From: Parafilimonas terrae
GTDB lineage: Bacteria > Bacteroidota > Bacteroidia > Chitinophagales > Chitinophagaceae
Reading direction: 5' to 3'
DNA length: 64,000 bases
Assembly (NCBI RefSeq): GCF_900115755.1
Contig: NZ_FOXQ01000001.1
Location: 744,001 to 808,000 of the forward strand
The notes under the pieces were generated by a model that was not told the origin of the DNA, did not search any database, and worked only from the letters and a program-made list of their open reading frames with translations. A program made the translations under genes and the position numbers. Shown piece by piece: positions 46,702 to 56,004 of this stretch (within the stretch, counting starts at the first letter, position 1; every line of letters begins with the position of its first letter).

Positions 46702-46860
46702 GTATATATAACGAATCTAAATCAAAAAAATATTTGCGTTTTAAGAACAGCCGCCAACCGGCAATTAAAATAAAGTGAAAGTAATAATGCATGCATTATT
46801 ATGATGCAACTTGACAATTAAACATAATGAACGGATTAAGTTAATGTAGCCCGGGCTTCG

Positions 46861-46868
46861 TATCTTTG
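46861..46868 (+). promoter_or_regulatory. Candidate -7 box (TATCTTTG)
   Basis: Exact TAnnTTTG match 19 bp before the ATG at 46888. No clear -33 TTTG. Confidence 0.4.
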
Positions 46869-46887
46869 GGGCCGAAATAAGTGGATC

Positions 46888-47133
46888 ATGAAGAAGCTGG
46901 CTTTTATTTTTTCCATCACTTTATTATTCCTGGTGCAGGCAAATACAGCCGATGCCCAATGTTCTATTTGTACAAAAACCGCTTCCCAGCTTGGGGAAAA
47001 ACAGGGCAAGGGCTTAAATGGCGGCATTATTTATTTAATGTTTACACCGCTCACTATTGCCGGCTTTCTTGGTTATCGCTGGTGGCGCAGTGAAAAAGCG
47101 CTTAAAGACGGCGAAGCCGAAAAGAACAACTAA
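46888..47133 (+). CDS. Small membrane protein with CxxC motif
   Basis: 81 residues. Signal peptide ending TADAQ, a CSICTKTASQLGEKQGKG segment with a CxxC pair, one transmembrane helix (GGIIYLMFTPLTIAGFLGY) and a charged cytoplasmic tail (WWRSEKALKDGEAEKNN). The CxxC faces the periplasm and could bind metal or take part in thiol exchange. Function unknown; ends 10 bp from meaB, convergent. Confidence 0.7.
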   Translation: MKKLAFIFSITLLFLVQANTADAQCSICTKTASQLGEKQGKGLNGGIIYLMFTPLTIAGFLGYRWWRSEKALKDGEAEKNN

Positions 47134-47143
47134 TCTTTCGTAT

Positions 47144-48049
47144 TTATTTGCAAAAGGTTTCTGCAAACCGGTAAAGGCTAAAGTTTTTATCTGCTGATAA
47201 CTTCTCTATTTCCGCAGCGAGCCTTTTTATATCAATATCGCTCATTCTTTTTTGTTCTATCAGTTTATAAACCTTTTCGGCATGCATCATAAAACTTTTA
47301 AGTTTCCCTGTCTCAGTTTGCTGATGCCTGATAATCTTTTCCGACAATTCTTTAATACCTTTTTTTTCTGTGGCAATTGTTTTAAGCACCGGCGCTTTTT
47401 TTTGTTTCTCGTGTAAAGAAAGCGGCAGCATAGCTAACATATTTTTTACAAGCTTATCAGCTTCCGGCCTGTCGGCTTTATTTACAACAAATATGTCGGC
47501 AATCTCCATCAAGCCGGCTTTCATATTCTGAATTTCATCGCCGGCTTCGGGCACCAGCACTACTACTGAAGTATCGGCGAGCCGGGCAATTTCCGTTTCA
47601 ATCTGGCCTGCACCAACGGTTTCAACAATAATTATATCAAAAGGCGCAGCCTTCAGCACATCCGTTATTTCAATTATTTTAGGATGAAGCCCATGCATGC
47701 TGCCACGGCTTGCCAGTGAGCGTATAAAAACGTTTGGATTATTATACCAATCATTCATTCTTATCCTGTCGCCAAGCAGGGCGCCTTGCGTAAAGGGAGA
47801 AGAAGGGTCGATGCACAACACAGCAACCCTGTTATTGTTTGCAGCAAACTCATTGATGAGGGAATCAACGATTGTACTTTTTCCTGCGCCGGGCGGCCCG
47901 GTTATACCAATTATTTTTTTGTTTGAAAAAGGCAGCAGCTTTAAAAAATCTTCATACCCTTCATATTCATTTTCAATTAAAGAAATAGCACGGGCAAGCG
48001 CTTTAACATTATCGTTTTGTATTTGCTGCAATAAATTATTCCACTGCAT
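47144..48049 (-). CDS. meaB: Methylmalonyl-CoA mutase-associated GTPase MeaB
   Basis: 301 residues from the ATG at 48049 (another ATG is at 48058). It protects and reloads the B12-dependent methylmalonyl-CoA mutase. G-domain motifs: Walker A GITGPPGAGKST, the switch and Walker B segment IIIVETVGAGQIE, and base-recognition NKAD. The mutase subunits are not in the window but are implied, fitting the B12 uptake operon at 19632-22850. Confidence 0.95.
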   Translation of the reverse strand: MQWNNLLQQIQNDNVKALARAISLIENEYEGYEDFLKLLPFSNKKIIGITGPPGAGKSTIVDSLINEFAANNNRVAVLCIDPSSPFTQGALLGDRIRMNDWYNNPNVFIRSLASRGSMHGLHPKIIEITDVLKAAPFDIIIVETVGAGQIETEIARLADTSVVVLVPEAGDEIQNMKAGLMEIADIFVVNKADRPEADKLVKNMLAMLPLSLHEKQKKAPVLKTIATEKKGIKELSEKIIRHQQTETGKLKSFMMHAEKVYKLIEQKRMSDIDIKRLAAEIEKLSADKNFSLYRFAETFCK

Positions 48050-48126
48050 TATGTGCACCCGTTTATAATCAGCTTTAAAGATTTATCAAAAATAAGCCGA
48101 TTGTTTTCGAAGTATGGCTCAATGTT

Positions 48127-48134
48127 TATTTTTG
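48127..48134 (+). promoter_or_regulatory. Candidate -7 box (TATTTTTG)
   Basis: TAnnTTTG match 10 bp before the ATG at 48145; T-rich context makes chance occurrence more likely. Confidence 0.3.
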
Positions 48135-48144
48135 CCTTTGCGTT

Positions 48145-48792
48145 ATGACTAATTTTATTCCAATATTTCCTCTTGAAATTGTAGTTTATCCGGGCGAACA
48201 TCTTAATCTGCATATTTTTGAAGAAAGGTATAAGCAACTGATAGCCGAATGTTTTAAAGAAAAAAAGATGTTTGGCATTCCGCCTGTTTTAAAAAATAAA
48301 ATTGCTGAAACCGGCACATTGGTAAAGGTCACTGAAATCGTAAAACAATATGCTGATGGAAAAATGGATGTAAAGACTGAAGGCGTAAGTGTGTTCAGGG
48401 TGCTCGAAGTAATTAACTCCATTCCGGCCAAACTGTATAGCGGCGCTATTGTAAAACACCTGCCAAATGATGAAGACGGCATAAGCCGGCACACGCATAA
48501 AATAATTGATGGCATGCGGCAACTGCATCGTCTTTTAAATATTCAGAAAGACTTTAATAAACCCGATGAAACATTAAAAAGCTATGACATTGCGCATCAT
48601 GCGGCGCTTTCACTGGAAGAGGAATATGAGCTTTTGTGCCTTTTACGTGAAGACCAGCGGATGGAATATTTACGCCGTCATCTGCAAAAAACAATCCCCG
48701 TGGTAGCAGGTATAGAAACGTTGAAAAAGAAAATTCAGTTGAACGGGCATTTTAAAGAATTAAAAGGATTTGATTTTAATTTCGGTAAATAG
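48145..48792 (+). CDS. LON substrate-binding (PUA-like) domain protein
   Basis: 215 residues with an N-terminal LON domain (FIPIFPLEIVVYPGEHLNLHIFEERYKQLI) but no AAA+ or protease part, so it is not Lon itself. Stand-alone LON-domain proteins are of uncertain function. It is 5 bp upstream of coaX, likely one operon. Confidence 0.88.
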   Translation: MTNFIPIFPLEIVVYPGEHLNLHIFEERYKQLIAECFKEKKMFGIPPVLKNKIAETGTLVKVTEIVKQYADGKMDVKTEGVSVFRVLEVINSIPAKLYSGAIVKHLPNDEDGISRHTHKIIDGMRQLHRLLNIQKDFNKPDETLKSYDIAHHAALSLEEEYELLCLLREDQRMEYLRRHLQKTIPVVAGIETLKKKIQLNGHFKELKGFDFNFGK

Positions 48793-48797
48793 TAATT

Positions 48798-49523
48798 ATG
48801 AAAACCACGCTCTGCTTCGATTTTGGGAATACGCGCCTTAAATGCGCCGTTTTTAATAATAAGGAAATAGTAAAAGTAATAACGCTTGAAGACGATAGCG
48901 TAGCGTCAATAGAAAAAATCATTACTGAAGAAAAGCCCAGGAAATCTATATTATCATCCGTTATCAATCATAACCCCGAAATAGAAGCCCTGCTTGAAGA
49001 AAAAACAAAATTTCATAAGCTCAGCGAAAAATCAAAACTGCCTTTTACCATACCGGTTGGCAAACCGGAAACGGTGGGCGCAGACAGGCTGGCGCTGGTT
49101 GCCGCTGCCGTTTACTTTTATCCCAAACAGCATAACCTCATCATTGGCTTAGGCTCCTGCATTACTTACAATTTTGTAAATAAGCTGCACGAATTTTTAG
49201 GTGGCGCCATTTCACCGGGGCTTAATATGCGCTTTAAAGCCATGAACCAGTTTACGGCAAAACTGCCACTTGAAACTGCCAGTTCTAATTTTCCGCTTGT
49301 GGGCTACGATACAAAAACCAATTTGCAGAGCGGCGTTATACTGGGCATGGCAAAAGAAATGGATGGTATTATTGACGAATACAACCTTAGATACGGCAAC
49401 TTTAACGTGCATTTAACCGGTGGTGATATGAGCTTTTTTGTGCCTCTTATCAAAAACAAGATATTTGCAAACCCTCATTTAATCTTTAATGGTTTGTATG
49501 CACTTAGTGAAACCAACGGCTAA
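48798..49523 (+). CDS. coaX: Type III pantothenate kinase
   Basis: 241 residues. First step of CoA synthesis. ASKHA-fold motifs: CFDFGNTRLKCAVF (phosphate-1), GADRLALVAAA (pantothenate-binding region), IGLGSCITYNF and GGAISPGLNMRFKAM, plus VHLTGGDMSFF. It overlaps the next gene by 26 bp. Confidence 0.95.
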   Translation: MKTTLCFDFGNTRLKCAVFNNKEIVKVITLEDDSVASIEKIITEEKPRKSILSSVINHNPEIEALLEEKTKFHKLSEKSKLPFTIPVGKPETVGADRLALVAAAVYFYPKQHNLIIGLGSCITYNFVNKLHEFLGGAISPGLNMRFKAMNQFTAKLPLETASSNFPLVGYDTKTNLQSGVILGMAKEMDGIIDEYNLRYGNFNVHLTGGDMSFFVPLIKNKIFANPHLIFNGLYALSETNG

Positions 49524-50907
49524 ATATTTTTTTTTCTGTGTTCTTTTATTATTGATATGCAGTACTTCATTTAGCCAGGAAAATTCTCCATTTTCCAGGT
49601 ATGGCATTGGAGATGTTTACCCGCAGCAAAATATTGCTGCCAGGGCAATGGGCGGCCTGGGTGCCACTGTTACAAACTCACAATTCATTAATACGATAAA
49701 CCCGGCCAGCTATGGTTCGCTCGGGCTTGTTACTTATGATTTCGCTTTAAGCATTGACAGCCGCTCCCTGCTGAGCAAAACACCGGTAAACAAATACAAG
49801 TCTGTAAATTTTACTCCTTCCTACTTAACACTGGGCATGCCTTTAACAAAGCCGGGCAATATTAATGGTGCGGCGCTTGTGTTTGGGTTAAGACCGGCCA
49901 CAAGAATAAATTATAGTATTGAAGAAGGAAGCAGTATTGCTTATGACAGCCTTGGTATTACCGACAGCCTGCAAACCCTGCATGAAGGAAACGGCGGGCT
50001 AAACCAGGTTTTTTTGGGAATTGGCAAAACATGGAAGAATAAGAAAAATCCCAACAATAGCTTTAGCCTTGGTTTTAATGCCGGCTATGAATGGGGCACC
50101 AAGTTTATAAGCAATAAGGTTAGTTTCCCCTCTGACAGCTCTTACCAAACCTGGTATAATTCCAACTCAACCGATTCTACGCATTTCTGGGGATTATTTT
50201 TAAACCCCGGTTTTATGGCAAGCTTTACTGTGGGTGAAAAAACAGACCCCATTTCCAAATTAAAGAATTCTTATGTGCTTACTGTGGGCGCTTCGGGAAC
50301 TTTAGAACAAAAACTCGACGCTTCACGGGACCTTACAAGAGAAACTTTTTATTATAAAGACGATGGCGATATAGTGGCTGTTGACAGTGTTTACAGAGTG
50401 GGCACATTGCATGGCAACATAACATTGCCAATGAGCTTTAACGGCGGGTTAATGCTGAGCAATATGCTCTCTAACGGGCCATTTAGTGTAAAAAAATGGG
50501 GCATTGGCGTAGAATATAATTTTGCACAATGGTCAAAATACCGCGATTATGGCCAGCCCGATAAATTGAATAATAGCTGGTTTATCCGCGGCGGTATCGA
50601 ATTTTCACCAAATCCGCTTACCGGCAAGGGCATTCTTTCAAACGGCATTTACAGGTTTGGATATTACAATGGCAAGGATTATATAAATGCTGACGGCAAT
50701 GGCTATAAAACGCAGGCTTTCACGCTGGGTTATTCTTTTAACTTAAGAAAATATCATTCTTACGACAGGCAGTTTACCATGATAAACACGGCACTTGAAT
50801 TTGGGAAAAGAGGCAGCACTGTTAATAATATAACAGAAAACTTTTTCAAAATTTCTGTAGGCTTATCTTTAAGCGATATTTGGTTCATCAAGCGCAAGTA
50901 TGACTAA
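49498..50907 (+). CDS. Outer-membrane beta-barrel protein, function unknown
   Basis: 469 residues from the ATG at 49498 (MHLVKPTAKYFFFCVLLLLI signal peptide ending TSFSQ); the frame opens at 49489. The start of the mature protein, NSPFSRYGIGDVYPQQNIAARAMGGLGAT, and many amphipathic strands are typical of a Bacteroidota outer-membrane family found beside coaX and lptC. It overlaps coaX and, by 8 bp, lptC, so the three are tightly coupled. Confidence 0.82.
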   Translation: MHLVKPTAKYFFFCVLLLLICSTSFSQENSPFSRYGIGDVYPQQNIAARAMGGLGATVTNSQFINTINPASYGSLGLVTYDFALSIDSRSLLSKTPVNKYKSVNFTPSYLTLGMPLTKPGNINGAALVFGLRPATRINYSIEEGSSIAYDSLGITDSLQTLHEGNGGLNQVFLGIGKTWKNKKNPNNSFSLGFNAGYEWGTKFISNKVSFPSDSSYQTWYNSNSTDSTHFWGLFLNPGFMASFTVGEKTDPISKLKNSYVLTVGASGTLEQKLDASRDLTRETFYYKDDGDIVAVDSVYRVGTLHGNITLPMSFNGGLMLSNMLSNGPFSVKKWGIGVEYNFAQWSKYRDYGQPDKLNNSWFIRGGIEFSPNPLTGKGILSNGIYRFGYYNGKDYINADGNGYKTQAFTLGYSFNLRKYHSYDRQFTMINTALEFGKRGSTVNNITENFFKISVGLSLSDIWFIKRKYD

Positions 50908-51469
50908 TAAATTGCCTTATATAAAAATGTTTAAAGCAGCCCTTATTACCGGCTGCTTTTTTTTATATAGCTGCCATAACGATTATCAGCAGGTGCAGGA
51001 CCTTGCAAAAAAAACAATACCTACGGATAAGGCTACAGATGTTACAAGCTATTTTAGCCAGGGTGGCATTACAAAAGCAAAGCTTACCACTCCTTTAATG
51101 ACGATGGCGCAGGGCGATACGCCTAAAACAGAATTTCCCAAAACGCTTCATGTGGATTTTTACGACAGCGTAAAACTGCAAAGCAAGCTGTTTGCAAAAT
51201 ATGGGTTGTATTACCCCAATAAACATTTAGTGTTTTTAAGAGACAGCGTGGTTGTTTTTAATGTGCAGGGCGATACTTTGCGCAGCGAAGAATTATGGTG
51301 GGACCAGGATAAGGAAATAATCTATACAAGCCTCCCGGTGCATATACGCAAGCCTGATGAAAAGCTTGATGGTGATAGCATGACGGCTGATCAGAATTTT
51401 AATCATTATACCATCTTCAACGCAAGAGGGCCGATTAATGTGCCGGATAGCACGCTTCCTGCAAATTAA
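50900..51469 (+). CDS. lptC: LPS export protein LptC
   Basis: 189 residues. Lipoprotein-like signal (ALITGCFFLYSC) and an LptC/OstA-like beta-jellyroll (GGITKAKLTTPLMTMAQGD, HVDFYDS...QSKLFAKYGLY, SEELWWDQDKEIIYTSLPVHI, DGDSMTADQNFNHYTIFNARG). It bridges LptB2FG to LptA in lipopolysaccharide export. An alternative ATG at 50927 would shorten the N-terminus. Confidence 0.87.
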   Translation: MTNKLPYIKMFKAALITGCFFLYSCHNDYQQVQDLAKKTIPTDKATDVTSYFSQGGITKAKLTTPLMTMAQGDTPKTEFPKTLHVDFYDSVKLQSKLFAKYGLYYPNKHLVFLRDSVVVFNVQGDTLRSEELWWDQDKEIIYTSLPVHIRKPDEKLDGDSMTADQNFNHYTIFNARGPINVPDSTLPAN

Positions 51470-51574
51470 AATTCTGCTTTAGCACATTCATTGTCACAGA
51501 TGTTTTTTGCAGGTAATATCAGCGCCTAAAAAGAGGTGCAAAACTGATAGATTAATAAAATTTTATTTCTTTAA

Positions 51575-51582
51575 TACATTTG
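51575..51582 (+). promoter_or_regulatory. Candidate -7 box (TACATTTG) for murQ
   Basis: Exact TAnnTTTG match 5 bp before the murQ ATG at 51588, implying a very short or absent leader and supporting that start. Confidence 0.4.
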
Positions 51583-51587
51583 CATTA

Positions 51588-52397
51588 ATGCTTACTACTG
51601 AACAACCGTCGCATTACAGGCATCTTGAAGATATGCCGGTAAAAGAAATCATTGCACATATAAATGAAGAAGATAAAACCGTTGCCCTTGCTGTTGAAAA
51701 AGCTTTACCGCAAATTGAAAAACTGGTAGAAGCGGCTGCAGATAAAATGCTTGCAGGCGGAAGGCTTTTTTATGTGGGCGCAGGTACCAGTGGCAGGCTT
51801 GGCATTTTAGATGCAAGTGAATGCCCGCCTACTTATGGCGTTCCTTATGACCTGGTGCAGGGCTTGATTGCCGGTGGTTTCAGCGCCATTATCCGTGCGG
51901 CCGAATTTGCCGAAGACGACAGGCAACAGGGCTGGCTTGACTTGCAGGAAAAAAACATTTCTGAGAGGGATTTTGTGGTAGGAATAGCCGCCAGCGGCAC
52001 AACGCCTTACGTAATTGGCGCTTTAGATCATTGCCGGGAACACAATATTGAAACGGGTTGTATCACCTGCAATGCTGGTTCGCCTTTGGCTGCAGCAGCC
52101 GATTACCCGGTTGAAGTAATTACAGGGCCCGAATTTGTTACCGGAAGCACACGCATGAAGGCAGGCACCGCGCAAAAAATGGTGCTGAATATGATATCCA
52201 CCACGGTAATGATACAGTTGGGGCGCGTAGAAGACAACAGTATGGTAAACATGCAGCTTAACAATGAAAAACTTATTGACCGCGGCGTAAAAATGCTGAT
52301 GCAGCAGGCAAATATTGCCGACTATTCCAAAGCCAAGGATTTGTTGATAAGACAGGGGAGTGTAAAAAAAGCCGTGCAATCCATTCATAAAAGCTGA
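51588..52397 (+). CDS. murQ: N-acetylmuramic acid 6-phosphate etherase
   Basis: 269 residues from the ATG at 51588; the frame extends to 51507 with non-family sequence. It cleaves the lactyl ether of MurNAc-6-P in cell-wall recycling. SIS-domain motifs GRLFYVGAGTSGRLGILDASECPPTYG and GIAASGTTPYVIGAL; the etherase-specific TGSTRMKAGTAQK is intact. A short CACAGATG repeat word lies upstream near 51495. Confidence 0.95.
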   Translation: MLTTEQPSHYRHLEDMPVKEIIAHINEEDKTVALAVEKALPQIEKLVEAAADKMLAGGRLFYVGAGTSGRLGILDASECPPTYGVPYDLVQGLIAGGFSAIIRAAEFAEDDRQQGWLDLQEKNISERDFVVGIAASGTTPYVIGALDHCREHNIETGCITCNAGSPLAAAADYPVEVITGPEFVTGSTRMKAGTAQKMVLNMISTTVMIQLGRVEDNSMVNMQLNNEKLIDRGVKMLMQQANIADYSKAKDLLIRQGSVKKAVQSIHKS

Positions 52398-52446
52398 TTG
52401 TTTTATTTCAGCTTTATAAGTAATTTCAATTTGTAAATCATTTGTT

Positions 52447-53673
52447 ATGAAAACATCTTTACCCCTTACATTATTAGCCCTCACACTGCTCTTTGCTTTA
52501 AGTGTTTCGGCACAATCAAAAAAATTTTTTGCAGTTACAGGTGAACAGTTTGGCAGCACCAACTGGGTTGCCTTTCGCCAGGCTGATCTTAATACAAAAA
52601 ATATCAGGACCCTCTACATACCAGCCGCAGTAAACGAGGCTGTGTATGATGCGATATCAGGCGCTCAAATAATAAACGTTGATGCCAAAACTGAAACCAT
52701 ATCCACATTGCAAAACTGCGGATGTATCAACAGCAGGATGGTAGCGGCAATTGCCTATGATGCAAAAAACAACCGGTTGTATTATACGCAAATGTTGGGC
52801 AGCCAACTGCGCTATCTTGATTTAAACAGCACCACGCCGAAAGCCTATTCAGTAACCACACAGTTGCTTAAAAATTTTAAGAATGCAGCAGGTGAAGCCT
52901 CTGTAATTACAAGAATGGTAATTGCATCAGATGGCAACGGGTATGCTCTTACAAATGATAATGAGCACCTCATACGTTTCTCAACAGGAAAGCAAACAAA
53001 GATCACAGATTTGGGAAGATTGCTGGATGCACCTGCAAACGGGGATAAATCGGTAAGAACACAGTTTACAAGCTGGGGCGGCGATATGATTGCGGATGCC
53101 AGTGGCAATCTTTATCTCTTTACTATGATGCGCCAGGTGTATAAGATCAACCCAAATACAAGGCTTGCAACTTTTCTTGGTGAGATAAAAAACATTCCCC
53201 AAGATTACAATATAAATGCAGCCATGGTTGAAGACGCAGAGCATGTTATTGTGGGCAGCTCCACCCAAACAACAGGTTATTACAGGGTAAACCTTACCAC
53301 ATTGCAGGCCGCAATTATAAGTACAGCAGAACAGGTGTATAATGTTTCAGATTTTGCCAACGGCAATTTTGCTTTTGATAACAGAACGGATGCCATAGCA
53401 AAAACACTTGAAACAAGCACGGTAAGCGCCTATCCCAATCCTGTGACTACAGGACGGCTGCAAATACAGTTCAGCAATTTTAAAAACGGCAAATACATTA
53501 TAATGCTCAGCGAAACCGGTGGCAAAACCATATTGAAAAAAGAAGTAAAAATATCAGGCTCTCAAACGGAAAACATTTCAGTTTCAGCAGCAGCCGGCGC
53601 TTACCTCGTAAGCGTAATTAATGCAAACGGCGAAACCGTTTATAGCAATAAAATTATTGTAAGCAAAGATTAG
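52447..53673 (+). CDS. Secreted propeller-like protein with T9SS sorting domain
   Basis: 408 residues. Signal peptide ending SVSAQ. The body has repeated short strands (NNRLYYTQMLGSQLRYLDLN, DASGNLYLFTMMRQVYKINPN) that suggest a beta-propeller. The last about 80 residues (VSAYPNPVTTGRLQIQFSNF...YSNKIIVSKD) are a type A T9SS C-terminal domain. Expected on the surface or released. Function unknown. Confidence 0.82.
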   Translation: MKTSLPLTLLALTLLFALSVSAQSKKFFAVTGEQFGSTNWVAFRQADLNTKNIRTLYIPAAVNEAVYDAISGAQIINVDAKTETISTLQNCGCINSRMVAAIAYDAKNNRLYYTQMLGSQLRYLDLNSTTPKAYSVTTQLLKNFKNAAGEASVITRMVIASDGNGYALTNDNEHLIRFSTGKQTKITDLGRLLDAPANGDKSVRTQFTSWGGDMIADASGNLYLFTMMRQVYKINPNTRLATFLGEIKNIPQDYNINAAMVEDAEHVIVGSSTQTTGYYRVNLTTLQAAIISTAEQVYNVSDFANGNFAFDNRTDAIAKTLETSTVSAYPNPVTTGRLQIQFSNFKNGKYIIMLSETGGKTILKKEVKISGSQTENISVSAAAGAYLVSVINANGETVYSNKIIVSKD

Positions 53674-53692
53674 CAGGTTCCTCTTACCTGAT

Positions 53693-53735
53693 AAAAAATT
53701 CCGGCATAAAAGAATATGCCGGAATTTTTTATTTA
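53693..53735 (+). terminator. Strong hairpin terminator
   Basis: Perfect 16-bp arms (53693-53708 and 53715-53730, AAAAAATTCCGGCATA and its complement) with loop AAAGAA, ending in T-rich sequence. Ends the T9SS gene. Confidence 0.88.
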
Positions 53736-53820
53736 TTTCATTGGCTTTATCAATAGCAAGCTGTAAACATTTTGGTATAACATACCATATTTAATATCAC
53801 AATATCTTACTACTTAAAAC

Positions 53821-53851
53821 AAAAAGCCTCCGCAATTGCGAAGGCTTTTTT
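53821..53851 (-). terminator. Hairpin terminator after dnaK
   Basis: AAAAAGCCT and AGGCTTTTT arms around a CGCAATTGCG core; on the minus strand it is followed by a T-rich run, as expected for the end of dnaK. Confidence 0.8.
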
Positions 53852-53900
53852 ATAATCCTTTAATCTGCTAACCCCTTAAAATCCGGGTTAGGCAAATTAT

Positions 53901-55817
53901 TTATTTTACTTCTTCAAATTCAGCGTCAGTAACGTTTTCACCACCCGGCTGACCACTTCCGTTATCAGAAGCGCCTGCATTTGGCTGAGCGCCAGCATCG
54001 GCTGTTGCTCCGGCTTGCTGTGCTTTATACAGTTCCTCGCTGGCTGCTGTCCATGACTGGTTTAACTCGTTCATGGCAGCATCCACAGCGGCAACGTCCT
54101 GGCTCTTGTGGGCTTCCTTTAATTTATTCAAAGCTGCTTCAATAGGAGCTTTTTTATCAGCCGGAACTTTATCTCCAAATTCTTTTAATTGTTTTTCAGT
54201 CTGGAAAATAAGGCTGTCTGCCTGATTCAATTTGTCGATTTTTTCACGGGCTGCTTTATCTTCAGCTTCATGCGCCCGGGCATCAGTCTTCATCTTTTCA
54301 ATTTCTTCCTTACTTAAACCGCTTCCGGCTTCAATGCGTATCTTCTGTTCTTTACCGGTGCCTTTATCTTTTGCACTCACGTGAATCAAGCCGTTCGCAT
54401 CAATATCAAATGTTACTTCAATCTGCGGAATGCCCCGTGGTGCAGGCGGAATACCATCAAGATTGAATACGCCCAGGCTTTTATTATCTTTCGCCAAACT
54501 TCTTTCACCCTGTAAAATGTGTATCTGCACACCGGGCTGGTTATCGCTGGCGGTAGAGAATACTTCTGTTTTCTTTGTAGGAATGGTTGTATTGGAAGGA
54601 ATCATTGGGGTTAATACACCGCCCAAAGTTTCAATACCAAGTGTAAGCGGCGTTACATCGAGCAACAATACATCTTTCACTTCACCGGTTAATACAGCGC
54701 CCTGTATGCCTGCACCAATAGCAACCACTTCATCAGGGTTTACACCTTTATGCGGTTTTTTGCCGAAGAATTTTTCTACAATTTCCTGCACTTTAGGAAT
54801 ACGGGTAGAACCACCCACCAAAATCACTTCATCAATTTGAGAAGCATTATAACCTGCATCTTTTAATGCCTGCTCACAAGGTTTTAAACATCTTGCAAAT
54901 AAATTATCGGCAAGCTGCTCAAATTTTGCGCGGGTTAATTTTGTAACAAGGTGTTTTGGCACACCATCAACCGCAGTAATATAAGGCAGGTTTATTTCTG
55001 TTTCTGATGAAGAAGACAATTCGATCTTTGCTTTTTCAGCGGCTTCTTTTAAACGCTGTAAAGCCATCGGGTCTTTGCGAAGATCAATGGCTTCCTGCTT
55101 TTTGAATTCATCAGCCAGCCAGTCCATGATCACTTTATCAAAGTCATCACCGCCAAGATGCGTATCACCATTAGTTGATTTTACTTCAAAAACGCCATCG
55201 CCCAAATCGAGTACAGATATATCGAATGTGCCGCCACCAAGGTCAAACACGGCTATTTTCTGATCGGCATGTTTCTTTTCCAAACCATAAGCCAATGCTG
55301 CGGCAGTAGGCTCGTTCACAATCCTGCGCACATTTAAACCGGCAATTTCGCCAGCTTCCTTGGTAGCCTGCCTTTGTGCATCATTAAAATAAGCAGGCAC
55401 TGTAATTACGGCTTCGTTTACTTCCTGGCCAAGATAATCTTCTGCTGTCTTCTTCATTTTCTGAAGTATCATAGCAGAAATTTCCTGCGGTGTATATAAG
55501 CGGCCGTCAATATCTATGCGTATTGTATCATTTTCACCACGAACTATTTTGTAGCTCCAGTGGCTGATTTCTTCTTTTACTTCATCGTAGCGGCGGCCCA
55601 TAAAACGCTTCACACTCATAATAGTGTTTTGCGGGTTAGTTATGGCCTGCCTCTTGGCAGGATCGCCTACTTTGCGTTCGCCATTCTTTAAAAAAGCAAC
55701 AACGGAAGGCGTAGTACGGCGACCTTCATCGTTGGCAATAACAACTGGTTCGTTTCCTTCCATAACCGAAACGCAACTGTTAGTTGTACCTAAGTCGATA
55801 CCTATTATTTTTCCCAT
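53901..55817 (-). CDS. dnaK: Chaperone DnaK (Hsp70)
   Basis: 638 residues. Cytosolic ATP-driven chaperone. ATPase domain ([51 protein letters not shown]), linker [14 protein letters not shown], substrate-binding domain and a helical lid ending in [14 protein letters not shown]. dnaJ and grpE are not adjacent. No heat-shock operator (CIRCE) is visible upstream. Confidence 0.98.
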   Translation of the reverse strand: MGKIIGIDLGTTNSCVSVMEGNEPVVIANDEGRRTTPSVVAFLKNGERKVGDPAKRQAITNPQNTIMSVKRFMGRRYDEVKEEISHWSYKIVRGENDTIRIDIDGRLYTPQEISAMILQKMKKTAEDYLGQEVNEAVITVPAYFNDAQRQATKEAGEIAGLNVRRIVNEPTAAALAYGLEKKHADQKIAVFDLGGGTFDISVLDLGDGVFEVKSTNGDTHLGGDDFDKVIMDWLADEFKKQEAIDLRKDPMALQRLKEAAEKAKIELSSSSETEINLPYITAVDGVPKHLVTKLTRAKFEQLADNLFARCLKPCEQALKDAGYNASQIDEVILVGGSTRIPKVQEIVEKFFGKKPHKGVNPDEVVAIGAGIQGAVLTGEVKDVLLLDVTPLTLGIETLGGVLTPMIPSNTTIPTKKTEVFSTASDNQPGVQIHILQGERSLAKDNKSLGVFNLDGIPPAPRGIPQIEVTFDIDANGLIHVSAKDKGTGKEQKIRIEAGSGLSKEEIEKMKTDARAHEAEDKAAREKIDKLNQADSLIFQTEKQLKEFGDKVPADKKAPIEAALNKLKEAHKSQDVAAVDAAMNELNQSWTAASEELYKAQQAGATADAGAQPNAGASDNGSGQPGGENVTDAEFEEVK

Positions 55818-55953
55818 ATTAATTGATTAATTCTTTAAGATTTAAGTTATTACCTGTTTGCTCAATCATTATGCCATGGCCGCAAAAGGTGTAAAAATGG
55901 CAGATGTTATGATAATATGAATGAAAGATAATTAAATAAGGATCAACAAAATA

Positions 55954-55986
55954 AAAGAGGCTGTCCATATTTGGGCAACCTCTTTC
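55954..55986 (-). terminator. Hairpin terminator after rho
   Basis: AAAGAGG and CCTCTTT outer arms with an inner TGTCC/GGGCA stem (one mismatch between them), followed on the minus strand by a T-rich tract just after the rho stop. Confidence 0.7.
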
Positions 55987-56004
55987 ATTATCATAAAACA
56001 AATC

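Noticed and set aside
51507-51587. N-terminal extension of murQ
   Set aside because: Non-family sequence upstream of a -7 box; the ATG at 51588 gives the usual MurQ start.
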